This document shows positions 32,601 through 44,005 of a stretch of 64,000 nucleotides of DNA, piece by piece. A program made the position numbers and the translations under genes. The DNA is from Sipunculus nudus (lineage: Eukaryota > Annelida > Sipuncula > Golfingiida > Sipunculidae), in the NCBI GenBank assembly GCA_026874595.1, contig CM049309.1:17872576-17936575 (forward strand). The letters are read 5' to 3'. The stretch's first letter is position 1; each line of letters opens with the position of its first letter. The notes below the pieces were generated by a model. The model was not told where the DNA came from. It searched no databases and saw nothing but the letters and a program-made list of their open reading frames with translations.

Positions 32601-35600
32601 TTATCAATTTTGGAAATATGGTGGTTCATTATCAGGTTAAATAATGAAAATTTACAAAGCATCTGATATGGGGATGCAAACCCTGCACGGAAGATTATGT
32701 TCAAAGGTTGTGCCCTGGAATGTCAGTGCACATTCCTTGGAACGGTTTTACACCAAAACGTAATCACTTGGAGAATTTAACTATACTGACATATATCTTA
32801 AATTTCAATAACATATGTTAAACCATTCTTCAGATATCTTGCACACACACTAACATTAAATTAAAGCAAGAGAAACAATATATTGAACATGTAAATTTCT
32901 GATTCTCCATTTATATAAAAAAAATCAGTTAGGCATATTATCAAGATATACAGTGTATCAGTTGAAAATATTTGAGTTTATAATTTCTGCATGTCACAGA
33001 TTTGATGAGAGTTTGTGGAGGAGGTTAGACCTTGCCAACAAGACTCTCAAAGAAGGTGTCATAGGAACCGTACTGGACAGAGGGGTAGCAGTACTGAGGT
33101 TAGCAAGGTCAGAGGTAGGTCACAGCTAAGAATTGCTTGTAAAATTATATTTGATTATAGAAAGATAAATTGACCAGTGATTAATTATTTTATGTACCTG
33201 CTATATTTTTGTGAAATCTGCTTTAGAAGTCAATATTCATGGTAAGACATTGCTAATCATTTTATCATAGAAAGTACATGACATATCTTCAGGTGTTTCA
33301 CTTCTTAGTTTCATAACAACTGGAGACCAGTGGTTGATTTAAAGATTGGCACACTCAAGTTATAAGAGTTACAGTACCAACCAGTAGGTGTCAGTGTATT
33401 ACAGGGCAGCAGTTTTATGTGTTTGTTTTAATGAATGTCAATAGTTCACAACATTTGTATAAAAGTACAAAGTGGGTTTAATGTTGCAACAATTGACAAC
33501 TAAAATTATTGCATAGAAGTGAGATCTGCCAAGAAGTGTACTGTTGGATGAAATATTTTGATTGTAATTAAGGCTTTCCAGACTTTTTGTAACTAATTTG
33601 TCTTGTTTTTCAGATGAAGACTCCATTGTATAAAGACCTAAATTCTTCACTGAACAGTTCTGTGAACTCATCAATGGGTAGTCCACCACCAAGGTAAGAA
33701 AAGTGTAATCTCTGTTATAGCATCAGTGTGAGGCCCTTTACTGGGTTGAATTCAGGGTCTTTTAAACACTAGAGAGTTATTGAATTTACAAATTACAATT
33801 CAAAGAGATTATATCATAAAAAGTTATACTTTTCACTTAAAGCGTAATGTCTGCTTTTACCAAGTCCCTTCAAATGTATGTCAGTAAATTCTTAGCATTT
33901 ACTATTGAGTTAGGCTGCTATTTACACTTTTCATCCACCTTGAAATATCAAAACATTTCAGCAAAGGTAAATCCTCATTCAGCTGGCTTATATCTTGTAT
34001 TTTTCTATAAAATGTTGATATAAATGGACAAATAAATTTAATAAAAAGTATGTTAGACCAAAGATAAGCCCCAGAAAATTCTTCAGTTAGTGCCCAGGTC
34101 CTTTTACATAATTGGCCAGGATAAAGAAAGTTTGAGGATTTCTGATCATCAGGCAGCAGTTTATTGTACTAAATAATAATATGTAGTAAAATTATAATTA
34201 ATTATTAATATAATATGTTATATGTGATAATGAATGATTGATACCTTGTAGGTTATCTAGAGTACAGTATCTAGATTTATCCATGGCAACGATAGAACCT
34301 GAGGGTCTGGAGGAGCTGCTGGCCTCGTGTCATTATGTACGAAAACTTAGTTTAGAACACTGTGAAATCAATGACCAAGTCTGCAGGTAAGTGAATGTCA
34401 CTTCTTGTTAAATTTAGTTTAGAACACTGTGAATCAACGACAAAGTCTGCAGGTAAGTGAATGTCACTTCTTGTTAAACTTAGTTTAGAACACTGTGAAA
34501 TCAATGACCAAGTCTGCAGGTATGTGAACAGTCACTTCTTGTTAAACTTAGTTTAGAACACTGTGAAATCAATGACCAAGTCTGCAGGTAAGTGAATGTC
34601 ACTTCTTGTTATAGATAGAACATTAAAATATAAATTTTATTTTTAATTGGAAAAATTGTTACTATTAGCTAATAATTCAGAATGCAAAAAGAGACCTTTC
34701 CTGTGTAAATGGAAGCTCAGTGTTATATAATGAAAATGTTGACACTATTCAAATCTACTGAACTACTCTTTTTAATTTTTGTGCCCATCTATGAAGGGAT
34801 GTATTATAGTATACCCACAGTCTGTCCTTCAGTCCGTCTGTTAACTTTTAATGTCGCTGAGATAAATTACCAGGGCTTTGATGGATTTTCACAAGACTCA
34901 ATTACTAATCAATTTTCTCACCTGAGTTCAGTTATGGAAAAAGTCTACACATTTAATTAAGATCAGAGGTCACTAGGCTACTTTGTGGTGTCGCCACAAT
35001 AACTTGCCACCAATATGATGGACTTTGATAAAACTCAACAGAAATATTAATCAATATAATATCTTGCCCTAGTTTGATTTACACCGAAATCCATGTGCAA
35101 ATAATGGGGTCAGAGGTCACTAGACTTTGGCAGTGCAATGGTGACTTACCAAAAATCTGATGGATTTTCATGAAACCAATAGTTACTCACCTGAATTACA
35201 TTCTAAGCAAAATTCACACATATTTAATAAGGTCAGAGGTCACAAGATATGTGACAGGCATATTATGCACCATTTACGGTGCTCTTGTTATATATTTTGA
35301 CATTTTTAAAATATGAGTAAGCAGAAAAACTGATGAAACTGTCATGCACATATAAATTAAGACTCCCATTGTGACGGTGGTAATCATTCAATAAAATTCT
35401 TGTGTTATTAAAGATACTTAATGGTGCACATACCAGGTCCATATTTTATCATCTTCTATGTAATAAGGGACTTCTGCAATAACATTTAAGATGTGTCATA
35501 CTGGATTTAGTTTTAAACAATTATCAAGGGATTCTGGATAGTTATCAGGGAAAATGATCCAATTAGATGAACAAGAATTGCTTGGTAGTGGACTAGTGAG

Positions 35601-38314
35601 TACCTAGATATATATTTTGCTGGTAAAACAAGTTATACATGTAAAAAATAAGCAGAAATGATTAAAACCATTCCTCCATTTATTTACTTGATATTTTTTT
35701 GGTATAATGCAGTGAGATATAATGTCAGTTATTGTTTGAAAGAGGTTTTGTATTTATATGTGCAGTTATCATGTATTTGCAGATATATAGGACAAAACAG
35801 GAGTTTAGAAGTATTGAATTTAAGCATGTGCCAAGGAGTGACAGAGAATGGGCTGGTCCCAATTTGTAATAATCTGCAGAGGTGAGATTTAACTGTAATA
35901 ATCTATGCTGGTGAGATTGAAGTCAATTTATAATCTTTAGGGGTGATATTTAATTCAGTTTAAAATCTATAGGGATGAGATTTAATTCAGTTTTAAAATC
36001 TATAGGGTCGAGATTTAATTCAGTTTTACAATATCTAGGGGGTGATTTAATATCTGTAATAATTTGTGAGGGTGAAATTTAATATTTTTTTCAGTTAAAT
36101 AATCTAAAATCCTATTTAATGCCTATTTAATGATCATTATGGGTTAAATGTCTCATTTTCTGTTTAAAATTTAGATATGAAATTAAAGAATATATTAAAA
36201 TCTGCACAGGTGTCAGATGTACTGTCAGTTTAAAACAAATGTAATAATCTGTAGGGTTGAGATTCAGTGGTAAGAAATCATATCTGTGTAAATGTAAGGT
36301 GTTATATAAAGTGTTGGGATATCATATGTTGAAATAACAAAAACAGTTTTGACTTTAAAAAAATAGGTACACTGCATATGTGATTATATGTGTAAATTTA
36401 ATATATAGTAAGACCCGATTTGCAGTAGATTTTCACAAGTTGAAAGAACACATCCTTGCTTGTTTATAATACTCAATATTTAATGGTAAAATTTTGCAGT
36501 TTTATATTTTTCTTTGATTCGCAAGGGTTCTTTCGTGGTCTCACCTTAAAAATATCAACACATCGACAATATTTCCATTATTTTGTGAAATAGTTATAGG
36601 TAATAATATATGCATAAAATTGTTTCAAACATCAAATGTGTACTGCATGGCAGTTGATTTTGAAAGATAGGTGATCATTTTAAAGTAATCTTACATTTAT
36701 GGGTAATATGCTATATTATAATTATTATTTAGGATATCATTTTCTTGTATCGATGATGGAACCTCTATTCACAAAGGATTGATTTTCTTGAAAATTTTTC
36801 TGTCTTGAATATCACAAATTTGAAACCATCCCACATAACACCTGTCAGTATATGTCTGAGTCCTTTGTTTACAGACTGGATGCATTGAACATGGGCTGGA
36901 TGGTCTTAGAGAGAGGGGCTGTGGTTTATCTGACCATGAGTCTACCAGCCAGTGTCACCAAGCTCAATCTCAGTGGTTGTCGAGAATCTCTACTAGATGA
37001 AGGTAAGATGTGTTCAGGGTAAAAATATATCATTGAAGAAGTAGTAACACAGGGGTCAACTTTTGTGTTATACCACTCAAGACTATTATGAAATGTATGT
37101 TATACTTGATAATGGCAAATTTCAATATGACCACAACTCTTATGTAAGCACCATTACCTACCATTTTGATATCATTTTGAACAAATCATTAAGAAGTATA
37201 AGACATAGATATATTCAAGGGTCAGATTTGGTAATGTTGCTAGGTTTAATTGTGGTTTTATTTGTGTCTTGTATGTTCCAGACGTACAGGAGCTGTGCAG
37301 CTGCTGTCCACATATCAAGGAACTGGACCTAAGCGATGCCACGCTGCTGACCAGTGCGTCTGTGGAGTACATCGCGTCCATGCTGCGAGGCCTAGAGTAC
37401 CTCGCTCTCAGCAGGTGCTATCATGTCACACCGTCCTCGTTCTTGTAAGTGTCTTAGGCCTTTTTTTTAAAGATTTTTTATGGAGTTAACTGCCTCTATT
37501 TTTAATGCTTACTTAACAAGGTAATTTGTACATCTACAGAATTCCATACAGGTTTCTGACTGTATGACACCTAGGGGCTTAAATTTTGATCATCCTGGTG
37601 TTAACCTGGTGTACCTGTATTCCTGTTGGTTCTGGGTGTCATTCCCATTGCTTGGTCATAACACTTTTAACATAATTGTTTGTAACCATGTACGAGAATA
37701 AACAACAATCTATGTATTGCTGTTTTAGGCTAAGATCAGTATTCTGGGGAAATTTTTAGGTGCTAATTTATTGAAAATATCCTTTTGCTAGCCAGTATTT
37801 ATCGGCTTGGGAAACCCTTACATAAATTCATCAAAATCATCAAGCGAGGTGGGAGTATAACCAAGACCATAAGTATTGTCAGAGGTTTTTACCTAAATAT
37901 GGCTCATCTCTTCTGTTTTCTCACAGAGATCCCTCAAAAATCCTTGGGGGTGCTGATTACAGCCAGTATGGGTGCTCAATACGTCTAAAATGGTATATTG
38001 GTTTTGGTCTGTTGACCATTATTTAACTTAACGTCTGATCTTAATAAACATTTGGCTTTTGCAGAGCTATGCTCTCTGTTATAGTACTGTCTGCTTTATA
38101 AATTGCTTATGTTTACAGATTGCTTGGGAACATTTTCACCCTGTTGGCTCTGGACGTGTTCGGGATGTTGCGGGACTCGGCAGTACAGCAATTGAGAGAA
38201 GCCCTTCCAAATATAGAAATCAACAAGTTCCCATTCTCTAGCATTGCCAGACCCACAACAGGCATCCGACGCACCAGTGTATGGGGGCTGCGGGTACGAG
38301 ACTGCGTGGTGTAA
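15048..38314 (+). CDS. SKP2: SKP2 orthologue: F-box/LRR substrate receptor of the SCF ubiquitin ligase
   Basis: Eleven coding exons (15048-15136, 26891-27080, 28122-28257, 31811-31919, 33000-33114, 33614-33693, 34252-34386, 35783-35881, 36875-37002, 37282-37444, 38119-38314) join to 1440 nt, 479 residues and TAA. Every phase agrees. SKP2 docks on SKP1-CUL1 through its F-box and, in vertebrates, delivers p27 and other cell-cycle inhibitors for ubiquitination with CKS1. The N-terminal part (about 1-138) is disordered with a basic RKRRVSDDDSDF stretch resembling the vertebrate nuclear-signal region. The F-box spans about 139-180 (DKLSDEMILTIF...VCKRWNRLA) and is followed by DESLW. Leucine-rich repeats run to about 440, and the tail SSIARPT...WGLRVRDC matches the vertebrate C terminus. 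The vertebrate protein is 424 residues; the extra length is N-terminal plus a Ser-rich loop from exon 6. Intron 1 is 11.75 kb, so exon 1 rests on phase and context. Confidence 0.95.
16836..17329 (+). CDS. Possible two-exon secreted-peptide gene nested in SKP2 intron 1, cut by an element
   Basis: An ATG (context GTCATGGC) opens 24 codons that read as a typical signal peptide (MASSKFFIFLVG, then a hydrophobic stretch to LDAYP) and end at a good GTAAAT donor in phase 1 (16836-16908). A candidate phase-1 exon from 17226 (acceptor TTACTTCAG) continues with GSIGDSCVKWVD and a QQPPPTGY stretch, then runs straight into the terminal repeat of the element at 17318, whose first bases provide a stop at 17327-17329. 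Beyond the element, the same frame would have run five more codons to TGA at 19552-19554. No family is recognised and only one cysteine is seen. The signal peptide is the strongest evidence; the second exon is a guess from splice phase. Confidence 0.3.
17318..19527. mobile_element. 2.2-kb non-autonomous TIR element with 9-bp target duplication (Mutator-like)
   Basis: Flanked on both sides by ACAGGTTAC (17309-17317 and 19528-19536), a 9-bp target-site duplication. Long terminal inverted repeats of about 310 bp (17318-17630 and 19215-19527) begin GGCAATAAATAAAACTCGG and carry repeated CGGAAGTCGG motifs; they remain well conserved along their length. The interior of about 1.6 kb is very AT-rich and encodes no transposase. 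Long TIRs plus 9-bp duplications are the hallmark of the Mutator (MULE) superfamily, so this is probably a non-autonomous MULE in SKP2 intron 1. Each end carries AATAAATAAA reading inward. Confidence 0.85.
20402..20870. repeat. Dispersed repeat family E, copy 1
   Basis: Shares blocks in the same order with 42270-42640: TTTGTGATCTCAC, CACAGAGTAT, TTTCAACTTTG, then GATAATTC followed by a CTTTTCCAAATTT-like block and a CCACAG end. A partial third copy is near 36410-36580. The cysteine-rich frame here is a by-product of the repeat. Confidence 0.65.
20905..21255 (-). repeat. Dispersed repeat family D, copy 2 (minus orientation)
   Basis: Reverse orientation relative to the copy at 838-1345; carries the GGTCAGAGGTCACAAGATAT block and a CACATAATGCACTCTTAT end. 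Confidence 0.7.
21375..23110 (-). mobile_element. Helentron-like non-autonomous element, both ends present, minus orientation
   Basis: On the minus strand it starts with the 5' motif (plus-strand TCAGCTGAGCGCC then TTGACCCATGGGTA, 23077-23104) and ends with the 31-bp double stem at 21377-21407 (TAGCTCAG/CTGAGCTA). The 3' half matches the body of the 7331-9213 copy in reverse complement (for example the block around GGAACGAAGTC). No transposase. It lies in SKP2 intron 1. Confidence 0.65.
25155..25172. promoter_or_regulatory. Perfect 18-bp palindrome GCTGACGCTAGCGTCAGC
   Basis: An exact palindrome made of two inverted TGACG half-sites, in a locally less AT-rich stretch. It could be a bZIP-type site or chance; no function is shown. 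Confidence 0.3.
26564..26617. repeat. TA microsatellite
   Basis: About 27 TA units, some 270 bp upstream of SKP2 exon 2. Confidence 0.95.
26891..27080 (+). CDS. SKP2: SKP2 coding exon 2 (basic cluster and acidic linker)
   Basis: TTTTTCCAG acceptor, GTGAGG donor. Encodes KRRVSDDDSDFLVKTPW and then a hydrophilic linker ending DIIIIPK. The basic-then-acidic pattern corresponds to the vertebrate RKRLKSKGSDKDF region. Confidence 0.9.
27330..27562. repeat. Dispersed repeat shared by SKP2 introns 2 and 10
   Basis: Blocks such as AAATATCCTTTTACTAGC and CCTCAAAAATCC-like sequence occur in the same order at about 37735-37970. It ends in a 17-bp poly-G run here and in CCTTGGGGGTG there. Confidence 0.6.
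28122..28257 (+). CDS. SKP2: SKP2 coding exon 3 (linker before the F-box)
   Basis: TTATTGCAG acceptor, GTATGT donor. 45 codons plus one base of Thr/Pro-rich linker (TVTPTPVTYIEPQG). Little conservation, but the phases join exons 2 and 4 exactly. Confidence 0.85.
28409..28514. mobile_element. Small TA-flanked MITE, pogo/Tigger-like ends
   Basis: TA-CAGTTGAACCTATCTG at the left and CAGGTTTCACTG-TA at the right are imperfect inverted repeats flanked by TA. Internal phrases match the element at 3408-3562 (GGCCAGTCC, GTCTTATT). Non-coding. Confidence 0.6.
28716..28830 (+). repeat. tRNA-derived SINE, left part (split by an insertion)
   Basis: GGGGCCTGGACAGTCGAGGG, an A-box-like GGGTTAAAATG and a B-box-like AGGTATGATCCCC match the SINE at 32197-32400. 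The match stops at 28830, where a hairpin element begins, and resumes at about 31073 (CTGGGTCCTCCCATTTTACT), so the SINE was there first. Confidence 0.7.
28831..31072 (-). mobile_element. Helentron-like element inserted in a SINE, carrying six 337-bp tandem units
   Basis: The left edge is the 31-bp double stem at 28832-28862 and the right edge is the family 5' motif in reverse (TCAGCTGAGCGTCATGACCC then ATGGGTCACTTGTT, 31038-31072). The SINE halves on both sides set the boundaries. Between them lie about six direct repeats of 333-340 bp. The block ACCTTTAAAGATGTGAACAT and variants recur at about 29236, 29571, 29909, 30249 and 30582; each unit also has CTATGGGGCCCCAAAGTAC and, in most, GGTGGCGCCACC. 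No protein is encoded. It occupies SKP2 intron 3. Confidence 0.8.
31811..31919 (+). CDS. SKP2: SKP2 coding exon 4 (F-box)
   Basis: TTTTTCAG acceptor, GTAAGT donor. Encodes the F-box core DKLSDEMILTIFKWV...CARVCKRWNRLA, the SKP1-binding helix bundle, closely matching vertebrate SKP2 (LPDELLLGIF...GVCKRWYRLA). Confidence 0.97.
32197..32400 (+). repeat. tRNA-derived SINE
   Basis: GGGGCCTGGACAGATGAGTG, then a B box (AGGTTTGATCCCC) and a unique tail (CTCCATCCAAGG ... TTTCCTCAACCTC). Same family as the split copy at 28716/31073. It lies in SKP2 intron 4. Confidence 0.75.
33000..33114 (+). CDS. SKP2: SKP2 coding exon 5 (end of F-box, first LRR)
   Basis: GTCACAG acceptor, GTAGGT donor. FDESLWRRLDLANKTLKEGV aligns with the vertebrate SDESLWQTLDL segment, followed by the first leucine-rich repeat. 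Confidence 0.95.
33614..33693 (+). CDS. SKP2: SKP2 coding exon 6 (Ser-rich loop)
   Basis: TTTTTCAG acceptor, GTAAGA donor. Encodes MKTPLYKDLNSSLNSSVNSS and a SPPP motif, a loop longer and more serine-rich than in vertebrates, where a short insertion occupies this position. The SP site could be phosphorylated; that is inference. Confidence 0.88.
34252..34386 (+). CDS. SKP2: SKP2 coding exon 7 (LRRs)
   Basis: CTTGTAG acceptor, GTAAGTG donor. Encodes RVQYLDLSMATIEPEGLEEL and KLSLEHCEINDQVC, aligned with vertebrate RVQHMDLSNSVIE and LQNLSLEGLRLSD. The last 41 nt and the donor are repeated in tandem three more times in the intron; only the first donor keeps the frame, since reading on hits TAA at once. 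Confidence 0.95.
34346..34612 (+). repeat. Four tandem copies (about 67 bp) of the SKP2 exon 7 end plus its splice donor
   Basis: The unit starts CTTAGTTTAGAACACTGTGA, runs through GACCAAGTCTGCAG|GTAAGTG and ends with TGTCACTTCTTGTTAAA. Copies start at 34346, 34413, 34479 and 34546. Donors are at 34387, 34453, 34520 (mutated to GTATGT) and 34588. The first copy is the genuine exon end. Confidence 0.95.
34775..35290 (-). repeat. Dispersed repeat family D, copy 3 (minus orientation)
   Basis: The longest reverse-oriented copy, ending at GCACCATTTACGGTGCTCTT, which folds as a hairpin (GCACC/GGTGC). It lies in SKP2 intron 7. Confidence 0.75.
35783..35881 (+). CDS. SKP2: SKP2 coding exon 8 (LRR)
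   Basis: TTTGCAG acceptor, GTGAGA donor. SLEVLNLSMCQGVTENGLVP matches vertebrate [20 protein letters not shown]. The exon end and donor seed a degenerate tandem array downstream. Confidence 0.95.
35867..36087 (+). repeat. Degenerate array (about 33-bp unit) seeded at the SKP2 exon 8 donor
   Basis: The first unit, TAATAATCTGCAGAG|GTGAG plus ATTTAA, spans the real exon/intron boundary. Six or so decayed copies follow (ATAATCTTTAGGGGTGATAT, AATCTATAGGGATGAGATTT and so on). A further isolated copy lies near 36237-36263. Confidence 0.8.
36875..37002 (+). CDS. SKP2: SKP2 coding exon 9 (LRRs)
   Basis: GTTTACAG acceptor, GTAAGA donor. RLDALNMGWM and SVTKLNLSGCRESLLDE match vertebrate RLDELNLSWC and TITQLNLSGYRKNLQKSD. 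Confidence 0.96.
37282..37444 (+). CDS. SKP2: SKP2 coding exon 10 (LRRs)
   Basis: TGTTCCAG acceptor, GTAAGT donor. CPHIKELDLSDATLLTSASV and LEYLALSRCYHVTPSS match vertebrate CPNLVHLDLSDSVMLKND and LQHLSLSRCYDIIPE. Richer in GC than the surrounding introns. Confidence 0.97.
37735..37970. repeat. Dispersed repeat, second copy (SKP2 intron 10)
   Basis: Counterpart of 27330-27562, sharing AATATCCTTTT followed by CTAGC, GGGAAACCCT and CCCTCAAAAATCC in order. Confidence 0.6.
38119..38314 (+). CDS. SKP2: SKP2 coding exon 11 (last LRR, C-terminal tail, stop)
   Basis: GTTTACAG acceptor. TLLALDVFGMLRDSAVQQLR, then SSIARPTTG and VWGLRVRDC before TAA. It aligns with the vertebrate end (LQVFGIVPDG..., TTIARPTIG, IWGIKCRL). 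An AATAAA lies a few bases after the stop, too close to be a usual cleavage signal. Confidence 0.97.
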
Positions 38315-41045
<2,731 letters not shown>

Positions 41046-41436
41046 AGCCTGTGGCCCACCGGCTATTTTTTCTGCAATTTTAGCGAAAAGTTGCAGACAT
41101 GAGATCCTGTATTGTTTATGTTTGAGAGATAAACTTAACAAGATGCTGTGCAGACAGGTTGGACTATTGGCAGACTCAGTCACCTGACCAAAACTCTTAA
41201 AACCAATTGGTTGATATTTAGTTGCAAATCACATCACAAGGATCAGCAGATGCTCGCAACAAACAAAAAAGATTGCAAGAGAATCCTTGCCATTGTCTGC
41301 AACTGCCAATTGCAAGCTGCGTCACAAGTTGTGTTCACCTATGATTCACATGTGATTATAATCAGCGTCAAGTCGCAAATGCCTTGCAGTTATAATCACA
41401 TCATGTCATAGCAAAATTGCCAGTGGGCTGCAGGCT
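41046..41436. mobile_element. 391-bp MITE with TA target duplication
   Basis: The left end AGCCTGTGGCCCACCGGC and the right end (reverse complement AGCCTGCAGCCCACTGGC) form an 18-bp imperfect terminal inverted repeat flanked by TA. The interior (AGTTGCAAATCACATCAC...) encodes nothing convincing. TA duplication suggests the Tc1/mariner group. Confidence 0.7.
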
Positions 41437-42269
41437 TATTAGAAGACTTAGTTGTTAAGACTGAAAAAAGACTATGTTAAGGCTTTTTAAGTGCAAAAGA
41501 CATTGACTGTTTTAATATGAATCATGGACTAAACAGATACTTTGTAAGAATGTCTCCTGATGTGCATGATGTCCTCTAAAAGTTGATGTTGTTAGTTGCT
41601 TTCATCTGCATGTTTAGACTGGTATTTCAGGTTAGAAAATTTGCACTGTGTTGGGAAAAAAAGGAGTGGAAAAAATGCAAGTTTTGTACAAAAATGTCAC
41701 ACACTAAGAACAACTGAAAATATGGAAGATAGCTTTCAGCTCATAGATAAAAATGTACTGAGATGTATTAAAAGTTCTTCATTGTTCATGTTTATATCAT
41801 GGATAAAAATCATGGATATACCATGAAAGCACTGAGTTCTGATCCCTTAATGTATACATTTTTCTATGTTAGGTGGAAATTTATGTAAAAATAATATGTG
41901 AGTATGTGAATAAATCAACCTACAGATCATGTTATCCTGCATGTGAATTTAAGCCAGTATCATGTTGTAAAACAAGATTAATACTTGTTACAAGTTACGC
42001 ATGTAATTTGATTACAGGAATGGTTGTTACAAGATTACATATACCTCAAATTAGAATTTTTCATTTGAATGCCTTTACAGATAGTCATTCATGTGAATAC
42101 TAAGGTCTTTAAGTTCCCATTTTAAAATTTCCCCTTTTATGTTTTAATTATTTTCCAAATTTTATGTTTACTTTACAAATTTGATGCAAAGCTGGCAAAG
42201 TATGTGACCTTTTTGTGTCATTTGCTATATTTGCCAGAAATCGTAGAGAAATGAAATGCTGTGGTTTTC

Positions 42270-42640
42270 ATCATATATGCAGGGTTAAAAGTTTGCAAAA
42301 TTTTCCGTAAGGGTTCAGCTTTTGTGATCTCACCATACAAATGACCTCCGCACAGAGTATAACTGTTATTATGCGAATTAATTATATCAAATAATATGTA
42401 CACACAATCTTATAAAAAAAAAGTATTGAACGTTAATGGCAGACAAATACCATTCTATGAACATACACTATCTATAACTATCCAAAATGGCAAACTTTTA
42501 CTTTTCAACTTTGCCTTTGCAGTGGGACCTCTTACTCTTGAAGATTTTATTTGTATGATAATTCTCCTTTTGCAAATATCGCGAATTTGAATTCCTCGCA
42601 TACGAAAAGACAACCACAGGATATACATGTTTGTATCATT
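42270..42640. repeat. Dispersed repeat family E, copy 2
   Basis: Same block order as 20402-20870, including GGGTTCAGCTTTTGTGATCT, CCGCACAGAGTATAA and CTTTTGCAAATATCGCGAAT. Confidence 0.65.
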
Positions 42641-43078
42641 TTATAGTACTTAGTTTAATATTTGATTGCAAAATGTAAGGTTTTATCTTTATTCTTATTC
42701 CTATTGTATTTAGGTGAATGACTTGTTATGTAGTTTTAAGATTGTTGGCTTAAGTGTCAAGTGTCAGTTTTGCATGGCTACAGATGGATATGTTAGTGTT
42801 TTTGGCTTGTTGTTAAGTTTTGATGACTGATTATAATATTGGGTATGAAATTTGATAGGAAACAATATAAAACAGGAATTTGATATTATTAAGACTGTGG
42901 TTCAAGCTGAATTAGTAACCCTGTATAAAAGCATACAACAGCATGGAGTAGGATTTATATTTCAGGATTTAATGCTGCCAGACTTAATTTAATATAAAGG
43001 TGCCTTATTATCAGCTGATTTTTATTCTATCTATATATATATATATATATGTCAAGGCCCAGATCTCCATCTCGACCA

Positions 43079-43655
43079 ATACAGTGGAACCTCTCTTTTG
43101 AGGCACCTCTGTACCATAAGGGCACCTCTGTACAAAGGACACCTCTGTACTAAGGGCACCTACTTACTGCCACCTCTCTATTATGGGCAAAATGCCTGGT
43201 CCTGTCAGTGTCCTTAATCAGAGGTCCTACTCTGTATATTAATAAATATATATGGTATTCCTCTTATAACACTTCTCTATATACAGGTCATCAATATGTA
43301 AAATATAAAAGTTTAACCATAAAAAGTCAACACAAGTTGGTGAATTGAAATTTGTTCATGACTCATCTTATTAAAATAGATGTAGAAAAACTCTCACACC
43401 AGATTCCTTGATGAAATTGAATCAGGAGCTTTTTGCAACATTGTGCATTTTGTAACATTCCATATGTATATATATATCCAGTGGAACCTCTCCTTATGTG
43501 AACCTCTGTACTTAAGGCACCTCCTATTTACAGCCGCTTGTGAGCAGTGCCTTTAAAGTAGGTCCCTAAATCTTTAGGTCCCTATGAATTACACCTCTCT
43601 AATTTTTGGCAAAATTTCCGGTCCCATCAGTGTCCGTAATTGTTTAGTTATATTT
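43079..43655. repeat. Two related repeats with pogo-like CAGTGGAACCTCTC ends
   Basis: CAGTGGAACCTCTC begins at about 43081 and again at about 43481. Both continue with CACCTCTGTAC, a 'gggcaaaatgcctggtcc'-like block and CAGTGTCC. The right termini are unclear, so boundaries are approximate. Confidence 0.55.
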
Positions 43656-43669
43656 ATATATGGGTGTAA

Positions 43670-44005
43670 GGCCAAAAAAATTAAAGGTATGGTTCTCGGG
43701 CACCGCCCGCATCAATTTTAAACCCCCGCAGCAAAAATTTTATTTTGATTTTCAAAAAAAAACTTTCCACTTTTGAGCTGCTGCCGCTCCGACATTTCTT
43801 TCAAGAAAGTAAAACCATACAATTTCCTTTGTTTTGTAGTGATTTTACTTATTTAGCAAAATAAAACTGTTATTTTCATGCTTTTCCCTTATCATTTGAC
43901 ATTTTTATCGAAACATACCAAAAAATTTAAAATAAAAAAAGCGCCCGCCCGCATTGATTTCTGAAAAAAATCGCCTGAGAACCATACCTTTTTTTTATTT
44001 TGGCC
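43670..44005. mobile_element. 336-bp MITE, PIF/Harbinger-like (TAA target duplication)
   Basis: Starts GGCCAAAAAAATTAAAGGTA and ends with the near-inverse (ACCATACC ... TATTTTGGCC), with TAA on both sides (43667-43669 and 44006-44008). The inverted repeats continue through GGTATGGTTCTC. A 3-bp TWA-type duplication fits PIF/Harbinger. The interior carries mirrored GCCCGC-rich blocks. Confidence 0.75.
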
